Source of the DNA: Bacillus sp. FJAT-49711
GTDB lineage: Bacteria > Bacillota > Bacilli > Bacillales > Bacillaceae_C
NCBI RefSeq assembly: GCF_018343715.1
Contig: NZ_JAGYPL010000001.1
Span: 372,001 to 436,000 of the forward strand
DNA: 64,000 bases
Direction: 5' to 3'
Shown here: positions 1-9,614 of the stretch, one piece after another
How the letters are laid out: each line of letters starts with the position of its first letter
Position numbering within the stretch: position 1 is the stretch's first letter
Translations under genes and position numbers: made by a program
The notes under the pieces: generated by a model
Seen by the model: only the letters and a program-made list of their open reading frames with translations
Told to the model about the DNA's origin: nothing
The model's database searches: none

Positions 1-1
1 G

Positions 2-256
<255 letters not shown>

Positions 257-291
257 ACTGCTTATCACTTTTATGATAGGCAGTTTTTTTT
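257..291 (+). terminator. Terminator after mnmA
   Basis: The stem actgcttatca pairs with tgataggcagt (one G-U pair) around a short loop, and seven T residues follow. It begins one base after the mnmA stop codon. It separates mnmA from yrrB. Confidence 0.9.
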
Positions 292-292
292 A

Positions 293-301
293 TGATATAA
301 T
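293..301 (+). promoter_or_regulatory. Candidate extended -10 promoter for yrrB-recD2
   Basis: TGATATAAT is a full extended -10 (TGn plus TATAAT) placed 35 bases before the yrrB start and just after the mnmA terminator. No good -35 is visible because that spot falls in the terminator stem. Inference only. Confidence 0.4.
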
Positions 302-335
302 TTAAGTCAATTATTGAAAGTCCGGAGTGAATAGA

Positions 336-1007
336 ATGGATAAAAATTTACAAGGAATTGAATTTTTACAAAAAGGAAATGTTGAAAAAGCAATTCAAAT
401 GTTTACGGAAGCGATAGAAGAAAATCCTCACGATGCTGTGGGATATGTGAATTTTGCCAACGTCCTTATTTCAGTAGGCGAGCTAGAGCGAGCTGAGCAA
501 TTTTTAAAAAGAGCGATAGAAATCGATGAGAAAGCATCGGCAGCTTATTATAGTTACGGTAATCTATACTTCAATAAAGAGCGTTATGATAAAGCGGCAG
601 GAATGTTTGAGAAGGCTCTCGCGATTGGGCCGGAAACGAATGATCTCCAATACATGCTGGGAATGTGTTTTGTGAATCTTGGAAGAAATGAATTATCACT
701 ACCTTATTTGCAAAGAAGTGTGGAGCTTAATGATCAAGATATAGAAGCAAGATTTCAATACGCGCTATCATTGGCACGAAGCGAAGTTTATGATGAGGCG
801 ATAAAACAATTGGAGACAGTGATTAAAGAAGATTCTTATCATGCGGATGCCTTTTATAATTTAGGTGTTGCTTATTTAGCTCACCATGATGATACTGAAA
901 AGTCACTTCATTGTTTTGATAAAGCTTTGGATATTCAACCAAATCATGCACTCGCAGGAAACGGCAAGAAGCTAGTGGAAGAATTGTCGGAAGAAAAAGG
1001 GCAGTAA
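336..1007 (+). CDS. yrrB: TPR-repeat protein YrrB
   Basis: The protein has 223 residues and is almost wholly made of tetratricopeptide repeats. About five or six units can be seen, each with the A-Y-x-N-x-A or Y-D-x-A pattern, for example NFANVLISVGELERAEQF and AYYSYGNLYFNKERYDKAA. TPR folds bind other proteins; the partner is unknown. No signal peptide or membrane segment is seen, so it is probably cytoplasmic. ATG at 336 is chosen over an in-frame GTG at 327 because the ribosome site ggag (324-327) sits 8 bases before it. It lies 24 bases before recD2 and is probably co-transcribed, as in B. subtilis. Confidence 0.85.
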   Translation: MDKNLQGIEFLQKGNVEKAIQMFTEAIEENPHDAVGYVNFANVLISVGELERAEQFLKRAIEIDEKASAAYYSYGNLYFNKERYDKAAGMFEKALAIGPETNDLQYMLGMCFVNLGRNELSLPYLQRSVELNDQDIEARFQYALSLARSEVYDEAIKQLETVIKEDSYHADAFYNLGVAYLAHHDDTEKSLHCFDKALDIQPNHALAGNGKKLVEELSEEKGQ

Positions 1008-1031
1008 ACCACTAGAATGGGGGAATCAATT

Positions 1032-3416
1032 ATGACTGTTCAGGATTCTCTTGATTTATTTCAAGAAAACGAAATATATATTAAAGGTCGACATCTTGTC
1101 ACGATTTTTCATAATGAACAAAACTTTTATTCTGTCATCCGAATTAGAGTAGACGGAACAAATGTGGATCACAAGGAAAAAGAGGCGGTTGTCACCGGTT
1201 TTTTTCCTAAGCTTCATGACCAGGAAACGTATATTTTTTATGGTCAATTTAAAGAGCATCCGAAATTCGGATTGCAATTTAATGCTGACCATTTTAAAAA
1301 AGAATTGCCTCAAACGAAGCAAGGGGTCGTCACTTATTTATCAAGTGATTTATTCAAGGGTATAGGAAAAAAAACAGCGGAACGAATAGTTGAAACACTT
1401 GGTGAAAATGCTATATCCCGAATCTTGGGACAGCCATCCCTACTTGATGAAGTGCCAAAGCTTGCTCCTGAAACGGCAAAACAGTTATACGATACTTTGC
1501 TTGAGCATCAAGGGCTTGAACAAGTCATGATTGGACTAAATCAATACGGTTTTGGACCGCAAATTTCAATGAAAATATATCAAGTGTATAAAGATGAGAC
1601 GTTGAGTGTTTTGCAAAAAAATCCCTTTCAACTAATTGAAGATGTGGAAGGGATCGGTTTCGTAAGAGCGGATGAACTAGGAAGTCAGCTAGGGATAACC
1701 GGGAGTCATCCTGATCGAATCAAAGCGGGTTGTTTATACGTTTTGGAGCAAGAATGTTTAAAAAATGGACATGTATATTTAGATAGCGCGGAAATTCTTG
1801 AAAAAGTAAAAATTTTACTAGAAGAAAGCCAAAGAATTGACATCCCTTTTCAGGATATTGCAACACAATTAATTAACCTTGAAGAAGAAGGGAAAATTGT
1901 TGGCGAAAACAAGCGTGTGTATATGCCTTCTTTGTATTTCTCAGAAAAAGGAATTGTATCAAATATCGAACGGATTATGGAGCAAACGGAATATGCCGAA
2001 CAATTTCCTGATTCAGAATTTTTACTTGCTCTAGGTGATTTAGAGGAGCGATTACATGTTGAATATGCTCCATCACAACGAGATGCAATAAAAACTGCCT
2101 TATTGAGCCCAATGATGATTTTGACTGGTGGTCCCGGAACAGGTAAAACAACTGTGATTAAAGGGATTGTTGAGCTGTATGCAGAATTACACGGCTTATC
2201 ACTCGACCCTTATTCTTATAAAAAAGAAGAACCATTTCCTATTCTACTGACAGCCCCAACAGGTAGGGCGGCAAAAAGGATGGCAGAATCGACTGGTTTG
2301 CCTGCCATGACGATCCATCGACTTTTAGGAATGACAGGACAAGAACAACTTGATTCTGATGAAATAAGGGAAATTGAAGGCAGGCTCGTAATCGTGGACG
2401 AAGTGTCGATGGTAGATACATGGCTTGCCCATCAATTACTAAAGGCATTGCCGCAATCAATTCAAGTCATTTTTGTAGGGGATGAAGACCAATTGCCGTC
2501 TGTCGGCCCCGGTCAAGTGCTGAAAGATTTAATTTATTCCAATATCATCCCAACTGTTCAACTGACAGACATTTATCGTCAAGAGGAAGGATCCTCTATC
2601 ATAAATCTTGCTCACGAGATAAAAAATGGCAGAACACCAGTTGACCTCATTAAACAACAAAAAGACCGCTCCTTCTTTCAGTGCCAAACAGGACAAATAA
2701 GTGAAGTTATAAAAAAAGTCGTCCTAAATGCTAAACAAAAAGGTTATACAGCAAAAGACGTTCAAGTTCTTGCTCCAATGTACCGCGGACCTGCGGGAAT
2801 AGATAATTTAAATAAAATACTTCAGGAAATTTTTAATCCTAATCATGATAAGAAAAGAAAAGAACTTAACTTTGGAGAAGTTACATTTAGAATCGGCGAC
2901 AAAGTGCTACAGTTAGTAAATCAACCTGAACAACATGTTTTTAATGGGGATATGGGAGAAATAATATCTATATTATACGCGAAGGAAAATACAGAAAATC
3001 AAGATATGGTGATCGTCTCTTTCGAAGGTACGGAAGTGACTTATACGAGAGGAGATTTAAACCAAATTACTCATGCATTTTGCTGTTCCATCCATAAGTC
3101 ACAAGGTAGTGAATTTCCCATTGTCATACTTCCTGTCGTCCGCAGCTACTATAGAATGTTAAGAAGGAATTTACTCTATACAGCGATAACAAGAAGTAAG
3201 CAATTTCTTATATTATGCGGTGAAGAAAGTGCTTTTCGTATGGGGGTGGAACGTAAGGATGATCTAATTAGAAAAACATCCTTATATGAAAAATTAATTT
3301 CGGATTCACATTCGTCACAAATTCAACAACAAGAAGTTTTGTCAGAAGATACCATCTTGCTTATTGATCCAATGATCGGCATGGAAAATGTTTCGCCTTA
3401 TGATTTTTTGAATTGA
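1032..3416 (+). CDS. recD2: RecD2 (RecD-like) SF1B DNA helicase
   Basis: This 794-residue ATP-dependent 5'-3' helicase belongs to the RecD2/YrrC family, which works in DNA repair and replication-fork maintenance without RecBC. An N-terminal OB-like region is followed by helix-hairpin-helix repeats (LFKGIGKKTAERIVE, VEGIGFVRADELG). Walker A GGPGTGKTT is near residue 366, Walker B VIVDEVSMVD near 453, and the late helicase motif HAFCCSIHKSQGSEFP lies near 680. The long N-terminal extension separates it from the RecD subunit of RecBCD. ATG 1032 is preferred to ATG 1017 because ggggga ends 7-8 bases before it. Length matches B. subtilis YrrC (about 798). Confidence 0.95.
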   Translation: MTVQDSLDLFQENEIYIKGRHLVTIFHNEQNFYSVIRIRVDGTNVDHKEKEAVVTGFFPKLHDQETYIFYGQFKEHPKFGLQFNADHFKKELPQTKQGVVTYLSSDLFKGIGKKTAERIVETLGENAISRILGQPSLLDEVPKLAPETAKQLYDTLLEHQGLEQVMIGLNQYGFGPQISMKIYQVYKDETLSVLQKNPFQLIEDVEGIGFVRADELGSQLGITGSHPDRIKAGCLYVLEQECLKNGHVYLDSAEILEKVKILLEESQRIDIPFQDIATQLINLEEEGKIVGENKRVYMPSLYFSEKGIVSNIERIMEQTEYAEQFPDSEFLLALGDLEERLHVEYAPSQRDAIKTALLSPMMILTGGPGTGKTTVIKGIVELYAELHGLSLDPYSYKKEEPFPILLTAPTGRAAKRMAESTGLPAMTIHRLLGMTGQEQLDSDEIREIEGRLVIVDEVSMVDTWLAHQLLKALPQSIQVIFVGDEDQLPSVGPGQVLKDLIYSNIIPTVQLTDIYRQEEGSSIINLAHEIKNGRTPVDLIKQQKDRSFFQCQTGQISEVIKKVVLNAKQKGYTAKDVQVLAPMYRGPAGIDNLNKILQEIFNPNHDKKRKELNFGEVTFRIGDKVLQLVNQPEQHVFNGDMGEIISILYAKENTENQDMVIVSFEGTEVTYTRGDLNQITHAFCCSIHKSQGSEFPIVILPVVRSYYRMLRRNLLYTAITRSKQFLILCGEESAFRMGVERKDDLIRKTSLYEKLISDSHSSQIQQQEVLSEDTILLIDPMIGMENVSPYDFLN

Positions 3417-3430
3417 GGAGGAAAATATAA

Positions 3431-3973
3431 ATGTTCGGAAAGGCAGGGGATTCTTTGCGGACATTTTCTCTTTTAAAAGGGATGCCTGTTTATGAAAAAA
3501 ATGGAGACTTGCTTGGTGAAGTGTGTGACATTGTCATTCAGGAAAGCGGACAAGTATCCCATCTTTTACTTCAATGTAAAGGCTTAATTGGTAATAAACA
3601 TACAGTTCCAATTAAGAATATTATTTCGTTTGGTCATGATGGGATCTTGCTTGAAAGTAAAGAGCTTCTCACAAAATATAAAGGAAAGCCTTCTGAATAC
3701 ACGATGCATCATGACAAGCCACTTATGAAGAAACATACTTTATCGCAAATAGGCGACCAGCTTGGTCTATTAGATGATGTATATTTTCTGGAAGAATTGG
3801 GCACAATCATAGGGTATGAACTGACGGATGGTTTCTTTTCTGATATAACTCAAGGAAAACGAGTGATCAGAACTCCCCACCCACCTAAGATTGGAAAAGA
3901 TGCCATCATCGTGTCGGTAACTAAGCTGCGAGGTGGCAAGCCCTATGATGAAATGTCCAAATTGCCAAAGTAA
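3431..3973 (+). CDS. yrrD: PRC-barrel domain protein YrrD
   Basis: The 180-residue product has two PRC-barrel-like halves. The first starts FSLLKGMPVYEKNGDLLGEV and the second VYFLEELGTIIGYELTDG. PRC barrels are small beta domains found in RimM, photosystem H subunits and sporulation proteins of the YlmC/YmxH type; the exact role of YrrD is not known. It follows recD2 by 14 bases with an AGGAGG-type site, so it is probably in the same transcript. Its last 29 bases overlap the start of the zinc-ribbon gene in another frame. Confidence 0.8.
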   Translation: MFGKAGDSLRTFSLLKGMPVYEKNGDLLGEVCDIVIQESGQVSHLLLQCKGLIGNKHTVPIKNIISFGHDGILLESKELLTKYKGKPSEYTMHHDKPLMKKHTLSQIGDQLGLLDDVYFLEELGTIIGYELTDGFFSDITQGKRVIRTPHPPKIGKDAIIVSVTKLRGGKPYDEMSKLPK

Positions 3974-4133
3974 GGATCTTGGTAAAATAGGCATCAATCA
4001 ATATTATTGTTGGAACTGTTTTATTGAATTGTCAGTTGGTAATCGAATGATACACACACATCAAGTTGAAGAAGATGGGTCTTTAAGTTCATTGGACGAC
4101 TTGTTTAATGAACAGGAACGAAAACTGAGCTAA
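3945..4133 (+). CDS. Small zinc-ribbon protein (YrzR-like)
   Basis: This 62-residue ORF opens MMKCPNCQSKDLGKIG and then has YYCWNCFIEL, giving two CxxC knuckles (CPNC, CWNC) that should bind one zinc ion. The rest is polar and short. Similar small zinc-ribbon proteins lie near yrrD in other Bacilli; from memory it resembles YrzR, but the function is unknown. ATG 3945 is chosen because gaggtgg lies about 8 bases before it; the upstream in-frame GTG at 3933 has no such site. It overlaps the 3' end of yrrD, so translation may be coupled. A terminator follows. Confidence 0.7.
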   Translation: MMKCPNCQSKDLGKIGINQYYCWNCFIELSVGNRMIHTHQVEEDGSLSSLDDLFNEQERKLS

Positions 4134-4142
4134 TCAACATGG

Positions 4143-4171
4143 GAAACTGTCCTTTTAGGGCAGTTTCTTTA
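4143..4171 (+). terminator. Terminator after the yrrD zinc-ribbon pair
   Basis: The stem gaaactgtcc pairs with gggcagtttc (one G-U) and a short T-rich tail follows. It closes the yrrB-recD2-yrrD group. Confidence 0.75.
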
Positions 4172-4228
4172 TGTACAGAGGATAAAACTGTTTTGGTTTC
4201 GGAAAACTAACAACGAGGGGGAATCATT

Positions 4229-5305
4229 GTGAATCAGCACCATCTCCGAGTTATTTACCGATTAATTATCGTATTGCTTATTTTTATCATTATTTATTGC
4301 TTTTTATTATTAAAGCCTATTTGGAGGCCTATTTTGACAACTGTGATGATTGGTCTCCTTCCATTTTTTTTAAGTGGGCTTATCGCTTATTTATTGCATC
4401 CGTTGGTTGAGAAGCTAGAGAGCTTAGGGATGAAAAGATATCTAGCCATATTACTTATTTATCTCATCTTTTTTGGTGGTACTGGATTCGCCATTTATTT
4501 AGGGATTCCAATGATGATTAAACAGATGAAAGAGTTTTCTGAACAACTGCCTATCTTTATTGATCAATATCGAGAATGGATTCATCAAGTAGAGACCTCG
4601 ACATCAAATTTCCCAGAAGGAATCCAAATACAAGTTGACGAAAGAATTAATGATGTTGAACAATGGTTTGGCAAGATTATTGAAAAAACGACGAAAGCCT
4701 TAATGAATATTGTTGATTTTTTACTCATTTTATTAGTTGTACCATTTCTTTCTTTTTATATGCTTAAGGATTTAGATGCAATCAAAAAAGCGTGCTGGTA
4801 TATGACTCCGAAGAAGTGGCGGCGAAATGGGGTTCAATTTTTGGATGCTGTCAACGAATCGTTAGGCGGCTATATCCGTGGACAAATTCTTGTATGTGCA
4901 ATAATTGGTGTGGCTGCTACAATCGCTTTTGGAATAATTGGAGTACATTATCCGGTTTTATTGGGCATTATCATTGCCATAACAAATGTAATTCCCTATT
5001 TTGGTCCACTTATTGGTGCCGTACCCGTTATCTTGATAGCACTAATGTCCTCCGTTAAATTGGCCATTATAGCTGGTGTAGTAGTATTCATTCTTCAGTT
5101 TATAGAAGGGAATATATTATCACCATATATTGCTGGGAAATCCTTGCACATGCACCCCTTATTTATCATCGCCGCTCTTATTGTTGGAGGAGAAGCATTT
5201 GGAATTATTGGGATGATAATGTCTGTTCCAATATTGGCTGTTGTAAAAATCGCTATTATTCATTCAAGGGACCATTTAATTAGAACGAGGCAGACTGAGC
5301 ATTGA
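4229..5305 (+). CDS. yrrI: AI-2E family transporter YrrI
   Basis: The 358-residue membrane protein has about seven to eight hydrophobic segments: two near the N-terminus (residues 8-27 and 33-58), one at about 68-92, one near 160-185, and a C-terminal cluster after residue 210. A soluble amphipathic stretch (about 95-150) lies between. The ITNVIPYFGPLIGAVP motif near residue 255 is typical of the AI-2E/UPF0118 family. Members export small solutes or act in Na+/H+ exchange; the substrate here cannot be told. The GTG start has gagggg 8 bases before it. The alaS promoter overlaps its stop codon. Confidence 0.85.
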   Translation: MNQHHLRVIYRLIIVLLIFIIIYCFLLLKPIWRPILTTVMIGLLPFFLSGLIAYLLHPLVEKLESLGMKRYLAILLIYLIFFGGTGFAIYLGIPMMIKQMKEFSEQLPIFIDQYREWIHQVETSTSNFPEGIQIQVDERINDVEQWFGKIIEKTTKALMNIVDFLLILLVVPFLSFYMLKDLDAIKKACWYMTPKKWRRNGVQFLDAVNESLGGYIRGQILVCAIIGVAATIAFGIIGVHYPVLLGIIIAITNVIPYFGPLIGAVPVILIALMSSVKLAIIAGVVVFILQFIEGNILSPYIAGKSLHMHPLFIIAALIVGGEAFGIIGMIMSVPILAVVKIAIIHSRDHLIRTRQTEH

Positions 5306-5330
5306 CAAAGAATCCCAAGTTCTCTATAAT
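5302..5330 (+). promoter_or_regulatory. Consensus sigma-A promoter for alaS
   Basis: TTGACA (5302-5307) and TATAAT (5325-5330) are both perfect and are separated by exactly 17 bases. The -35 box covers the last codon and stop of yrrI. Transcription should start near 5337 and run into the T-box leader. Confidence 0.85.
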
Positions 5331-5336
5331 CTCTAT

Positions 5337-5603
5337 TATAAATTCAAATATAGTTAAATTGAAGAAGGATCTAAATGTTATAGCCCATCTATAGAGAGGA
5401 ATTTCCTAGGCTGAAAGAAATTCCAGATGAAGAATGACAGATGCCAATCCTGAGAGTAGCTAATTCCTGCCGTTAACCGCGTTAAGGTACTGAGATAAAA
5501 GCATAGTATGTATGCTTTTGAATCAGGGTGGTACCGCGTACAATAAGCTTCGCCCCTGTTTAGGGGTGGGGCTTTTTATTTTTTTCAAGTATATTAGGAG
5601 GTA
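5337..5603 (+). promoter_or_regulatory. T-box leader of alaS
   Basis: The leader carries the T-box core AGGGTGGTACCGCG (5525-5538), which pairs with the NCCA end of uncharged tRNA. A GC-rich terminator stem follows (about 5546-5571, then T5). The hairpin at about 5468-5486 matches the usual stem III. A GCT alanine codon at 5459-5461, followed by A, is a plausible specifier, but the stem I fold was judged by eye. Uncharged tRNA-Ala should favour read-through into alaS. Confidence 0.93.
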
Positions 5604-5609
5604 TTGACA

Positions 5610-8243
5610 ATGAAAGAACTTACTGGTTCACAAATCAGGAAAATGTTTTTAGATTTTTTTCAAGAGAAGGGCCACAGAATAGAACCTAGTGCTTCACTTG
5701 TTCCGCATGACGATCCAACATTATTATGGATTAACAGCGGTGTAGCCACATTAAAAAAATATTTTGATGGTAGGGTTATTCCCGAAAATCCGCGTATCGT
5801 AAATGCCCAAAAATCGATTCGTACTAACGATATTGAAAATGTAGGGAAAACGGCTAGGCATCACACATTTTTTGAGATGCTAGGAAACTTTTCAATTGGT
5901 GATTATTTCAAAGCAGAAGCGATTGAATGGGCTTGGGAATTTTTAACGAGTCCAAAATGGATTGGATTCGAAGCTGATAAATTATCTGTTACGATTCATC
6001 CGGAAGATGATGAAGCTTTTGATCTTTGGAATACAAAGATTGGCCTTCCAAAGGAAAGAATCATTCGCCTAGAGGGTAACTTTTGGGATATCGGAGAGGG
6101 TCCAAGTGGTCCGAACACAGAAATATTTTATGACAGAGGTCCGGAATTTGGAGATGATTTCGAAGATCCGGAACTTTATCCAGGTGGAGAAAATGAACGA
6201 TATTTAGAAATTTGGAATCTTGTATTTTCACAATATAACCATAATCCTGATGGCTCATATACGCCGCTCCCTAAGAAAAACATTGATACAGGGATGGGAT
6301 TAGAGCGAATGGCTTCTGTTATTCAAAACGTGCCAACGAACTTTGATACCGACTTGTTTTTACCTATAATTCGTGAAACAGAAAAAATATCCGGTACATC
6401 TTACGGATCAAATTCTGAAAATGATACTGCTTTTAAAGTGATTGCCGATCATATTCGTACTGTAGCATTTGCGATTGCGGACGGAGCTTTGCCTTCTAAT
6501 GAAGGTCGCGGCTATGTATTGCGTAGACTTTTAAGAAGAGCAGTTAGATATGCGAAACATATTCATATTGATAAGCCATTTATGTTCAAACTTGTGCCGG
6601 TTGTAGGCGAAATTATGAAAGACTTTTACCCTAATGTTGTGGAAAAAACCGACTTCGTTCAAAAGGTAATTAAGAATGAAGAGGAGCGTTTTCACGAAAC
6701 ATTGAATGATGGTTTAGAGATCCTTTCATCAATCATTCAAAAAGCGAAACAAGAGGGCAAAAACATTATTAATGGATCAGATGTATTTAAACTTTATGAC
6801 ACATATGGATTTCCCGTTGAACTAACAGAAGAATATGCTGCAGAAGAAGAGATGACGGTTGATCATGAAGGCTTTGACATCGCAATGGAGGAACAGCGTG
6901 AACGGGCAAGATCTGCTAGACAGGATACCGAATCGATGCATGTGCAAGGCGGCATCCTAGGAGATATACAAGTTAGCAGTACTTTTATCGGATACGAAAA
7001 CCTGCAGGCTGATACAATTGTTCAGGCGATTATCAAAAATGGCGAACTTGTCCAAGACGCTCGTGAGGGTGAAAAAATTGATTTAATCCTTGAAAAGACG
7101 CCTTTTTACGCAGAAAGTGGAGGGCAAATTGCTGACCAAGGGGTAATCACTGCACCGGGCTTGACTGTAAAAGTAACGGACGTTCAAAAAGCACCAAATG
7201 GACAAAACTTACATTCCGCTGAAGTGGTTGCTGGAGTTTTACAGCAGGGAATAAATATACATGCACAAGTAAATGAAGGTAATCGCAGAAAAATTGAGAA
7301 AAACCATACAGCAACGCATTTGCTTCATCAAGCATTAAAAGATGTCCTTGGCAACCATGTAAACCAAGCTGGTTCATATGTTGGTCCTGAACGACTGCGA
7401 TTTGATTTTTCGCATTTTGGTCAAGTAAAACCTGATGAACTTGAAAAAATTGAACAAATTGTGAATGAGAAAATTTGGGATAGTATATCAGTTACAATCA
7501 CGAATAAAAGTCTAGAAGAAGCGAAGGCCATGGGAGCAATGGCTTTATTCGGCGAAAAGTATGGAGATGTCGTTCGTGTCGTTTCCGTAGATGATTATAG
7601 CTTGGAATTGTGCGGAGGCTGCCACGTTTCAAATAGTTCATCGATTGGCTTATTTAAAATTGTTTCAGAAAGTGGAATTGGTGCAGGAACGCGAAGAATT
7701 GAAGCTGTAACAGGTGAAGGGGCTTATCTCGTAATGAATGACGAAATTATGAGGTTCCACCAGGCAGCTGATATTTTAAAAACTAAGCCGAAGGATATGG
7801 TTCATCGAGCAGAAACTTTGCTTACCGAAATAAAGGACCTTCAACGCGAAAATGAATCATTGTCCTCAAAACTTGCAAATATTGAAGCAGGGAGTATGCT
7901 TAAATATGTAGAGGAAATAGATGGCATTAAAGTGTTAGCGCAAAAAGTTCAGGCATCCGATATGAACACACTTCGCAACATGGCGGATGATTTGAAGCAA
8001 AAAATAGGCACTGGAATCATCGTTTTAGGATCAAATCACAATGATAAAGTAAATATTATTGCTGCTGTTACGAAGGATTTAATTGACAAAGGCTATCACG
8101 CTGGAAAACTCGTTAAGGAAGTAGCTGGCCGCTGTGGGGGTGGCGGTGGTGGACGCCCTGATATGGCGCAAGCAGGCGGCAAAAACCCAGATCAACTAGA
8201 TTCCGCTCTAGGCTTTGTAACTGAATGGGTAAAATCCGTTTGA
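5610..8243 (+). CDS. alaS: Alanyl-tRNA synthetase
   Basis: The 877-residue enzyme charges tRNA-Ala. The class II catalytic core is at the N-terminus ([41 protein letters not shown]). The editing domain has the zinc motif HTATH near residue 566 and CGGCH near 667. The C-terminal oligomerisation/C-Ala domain ends with a glycine-rich stretch ([18 protein letters not shown]). ATG 5610 is chosen because AGGAGG lies 8 bases before it; the TTG at 5604 is too close. It is controlled by the T-box leader before it. Length is normal for the family. Confidence 0.98.
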   Translation: MKELTGSQIRKMFLDFFQEKGHRIEPSASLVPHDDPTLLWINSGVATLKKYFDGRVIPENPRIVNAQKSIRTNDIENVGKTARHHTFFEMLGNFSIGDYFKAEAIEWAWEFLTSPKWIGFEADKLSVTIHPEDDEAFDLWNTKIGLPKERIIRLEGNFWDIGEGPSGPNTEIFYDRGPEFGDDFEDPELYPGGENERYLEIWNLVFSQYNHNPDGSYTPLPKKNIDTGMGLERMASVIQNVPTNFDTDLFLPIIRETEKISGTSYGSNSENDTAFKVIADHIRTVAFAIADGALPSNEGRGYVLRRLLRRAVRYAKHIHIDKPFMFKLVPVVGEIMKDFYPNVVEKTDFVQKVIKNEEERFHETLNDGLEILSSIIQKAKQEGKNIINGSDVFKLYDTYGFPVELTEEYAAEEEMTVDHEGFDIAMEEQRERARSARQDTESMHVQGGILGDIQVSSTFIGYENLQADTIVQAIIKNGELVQDAREGEKIDLILEKTPFYAESGGQIADQGVITAPGLTVKVTDVQKAPNGQNLHSAEVVAGVLQQGINIHAQVNEGNRRKIEKNHTATHLLHQALKDVLGNHVNQAGSYVGPERLRFDFSHFGQVKPDELEKIEQIVNEKIWDSISVTITNKSLEEAKAMGAMALFGEKYGDVVRVVSVDDYSLELCGGCHVSNSSSIGLFKIVSESGIGAGTRRIEAVTGEGAYLVMNDEIMRFHQAADILKTKPKDMVHRAETLLTEIKDLQRENESLSSKLANIEAGSMLKYVEEIDGIKVLAQKVQASDMNTLRNMADDLKQKIGTGIIVLGSNHNDKVNIIAAVTKDLIDKGYHAGKLVKEVAGRCGGGGGGRPDMAQAGGKNPDQLDSALGFVTEWVKSV

Positions 8244-8329
8244 TTCCGAGAAGAAATCATGTACAATGAAGATAATATGTGACAATCAGGCCTATCTGTA
8301 AATGGTATGTCTTAAGAGAGGTGTTGTAA

Positions 8330-8596
8330 ATGAGCTCTTTTGATAAAACGATGCGTTTTGATTATCAAGAAGACCCAATGGAGCAAGATGTAAAAGAAGT
8401 GCTGCTTCATGTGTATGGTGCTCTTCAGGAAAAAGGTTATCATCCAATCAACCAAATTGTCGGTTATCTGCTTTCAGGGGATCCTGCATATATTCCAAGG
8501 CATCATGACGCACGCAATATCATGAGAAAGCTGGAACGCGACGAAATCATCGAAGAATTGGTGAAATCGTATTTAAAACAACATCGTGAGGGATAA
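8330..8596 (+). CDS. ireB: IreB family regulatory phosphoprotein (UPF0297, YrzL)
   Basis: This 88-residue protein is a clear UPF0297/IreB member, with [26 protein letters not shown] and [10 protein letters not shown]. In Enterococcus, IreB is a substrate of the PASTA kinase IreK and lowers cephalosporin resistance; the B. subtilis homologue is YrzL. The threonine of the TMRF stretch is conserved in the family. It is followed by ruvX after only three bases, so the two are surely co-transcribed. SD is agaggtg. Confidence 0.92.
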   Translation: MSSFDKTMRFDYQEDPMEQDVKEVLLHVYGALQEKGYHPINQIVGYLLSGDPAYIPRHHDARNIMRKLERDEIIEELVKSYLKQHREG

Positions 8597-8599
8597 TAA

Positions 8600-9016
8600 A
8601 TGAGAGTAATGGGCCTTGATGTTGGATCTAAAACGGTCGGAGTGGCTATTAGTGATGAAATGGGCTGGACTGCACAAGCAATAGAAACGATCGCCATAGA
8701 TGAAAACATAAAAAGGTTTGGATTTGAAAGAATTGGTGAAATAATTAAGGAATATGATGTAAAGGAAATTATTGTTGGTCTGCCGAAAAATATGAATAAT
8801 ACGATTGGTCCACGAGGTGAGGCTTCACAATATTACGCTGAAAAGCTGAAATCACTATTTGAAATTCCTGTTAAACTTTGGGACGAGCGCCTAAGTACGA
8901 TGGCTGCAGAGCGGATTTTATTGGAAGCAGATGTCAGTAGAAAAAAACGAAAAAAAGTAATCGATAAAATGGCGGCCGTGATGATTTTACAAGGTTATCT
9001 GGACAGCCAACAATAA
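8600..9016 (+). CDS. ruvX: RuvX/YqgF-type Holliday junction resolvase-like nuclease
   Basis: The 138-residue protein has the RNase H-like fold signature: [16 protein letters not shown] at the N-terminus, [10 protein letters not shown], and [14 protein letters not shown]. The acidic residues D7 and E/D in DERLS, plus the late aspartate, are those used for metal binding. Family members act on Holliday junctions in vitro and in 5' trimming of pre-16S rRNA (YqgF in E. coli). It sits in the conserved ireB-ruvX-yrzB cluster. Confidence 0.93.
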   Translation: MRVMGLDVGSKTVGVAISDEMGWTAQAIETIAIDENIKRFGFERIGEIIKEYDVKEIIVGLPKNMNNTIGPRGEASQYYAEKLKSLFEIPVKLWDERLSTMAAERILLEADVSRKKRKKVIDKMAAVMILQGYLDSQQ

Positions 9017-9030
9017 TGAGGTGAAGGAAA

Positions 9031-9318
9031 ATGGAAAACGGGGAAAAACACATTACAGTAGTAGATGAAAATGGAAACGAACAGCTATTTGAAGTATTAT
9101 TTACATTTGATTCCGATGAATTTAATAAATCATATGTATTATACTTCCCTGTTGGTGCTGAAGAAGACGAAAACGAAGAAATCGAAATTCATGCCTCTGC
9201 TTACACTCCTAATGATGAAGGAGAAGAGGGCAGTCTCCAGCCGATTGAAACGGATGAAGAGTGGGAAATGATAGAAGAGATGCTTAACACTTTTCTGGAT
9301 GAGGAAGAAGAAGAATAA
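9031..9318 (+). CDS. yrzB: DUF1292 protein YrzB (UPF0473)
   Basis: This 95-residue, very acidic protein contains [20 protein letters not shown] and SYVLYFPVG, the DUF1292 signature, and ends in a run of glutamates. Its function is unknown. It always sits beside ireB and ruvX in Firmicutes, and the 14-base gap supports a shared transcript. SD is gaggtgaagg. A terminator closes the unit. Confidence 0.88.
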   Translation: MENGEKHITVVDENGNEQLFEVLFTFDSDEFNKSYVLYFPVGAEEDENEEIEIHASAYTPNDEGEEGSLQPIETDEEWEMIEEMLNTFLDEEEEE

Positions 9319-9327
9319 ATATTATAC

Positions 9328-9356
9328 AAGCCAATCCTATATGGGTTGGCTTTTTT
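9328..9356 (+). terminator. Terminator after yrzB
   Basis: The stem aagccaa(tcc) pairs with (ggg)ttggctt around tatat, followed by a T-run. It ends the alaS-distal ireB-ruvX-yrzB unit. The 250 bases after it hold no ORF; a TATAAT at 9552-9557 may serve mltG, but no clear -35 is seen. Confidence 0.9.
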
Positions 9357-9614
9357 GTGCAGCTATAGTGTTTTTCGACTAGCAATCTTCTTAAACTTTT
9401 CTTTTACATATGTATCATCTACTCTCCTGAAAGTTCGCCATGTTTCCTTTATCATACGTCTTTAGCGCCGAAGTTTGCACGTCGATGATTACGGTGCTTG
9501 CACTCTCCTAACAATTCTTCAATTTTCGAGTGAAAAATGTACAATTTGTAGTATAATGTACAAAGTATCGTAGAGAAACTCTATCCAGCTGCGTTTAAAA
9601 GGGGGATTGCCAAA

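Noticed and set aside
9357-9600. Repeat relic in the yrzB-mltG gap
   Set aside because: Parts such as tagcgccgaag and gtgcttgcactc vaguely recall repeat ends, but no arms could be aligned.
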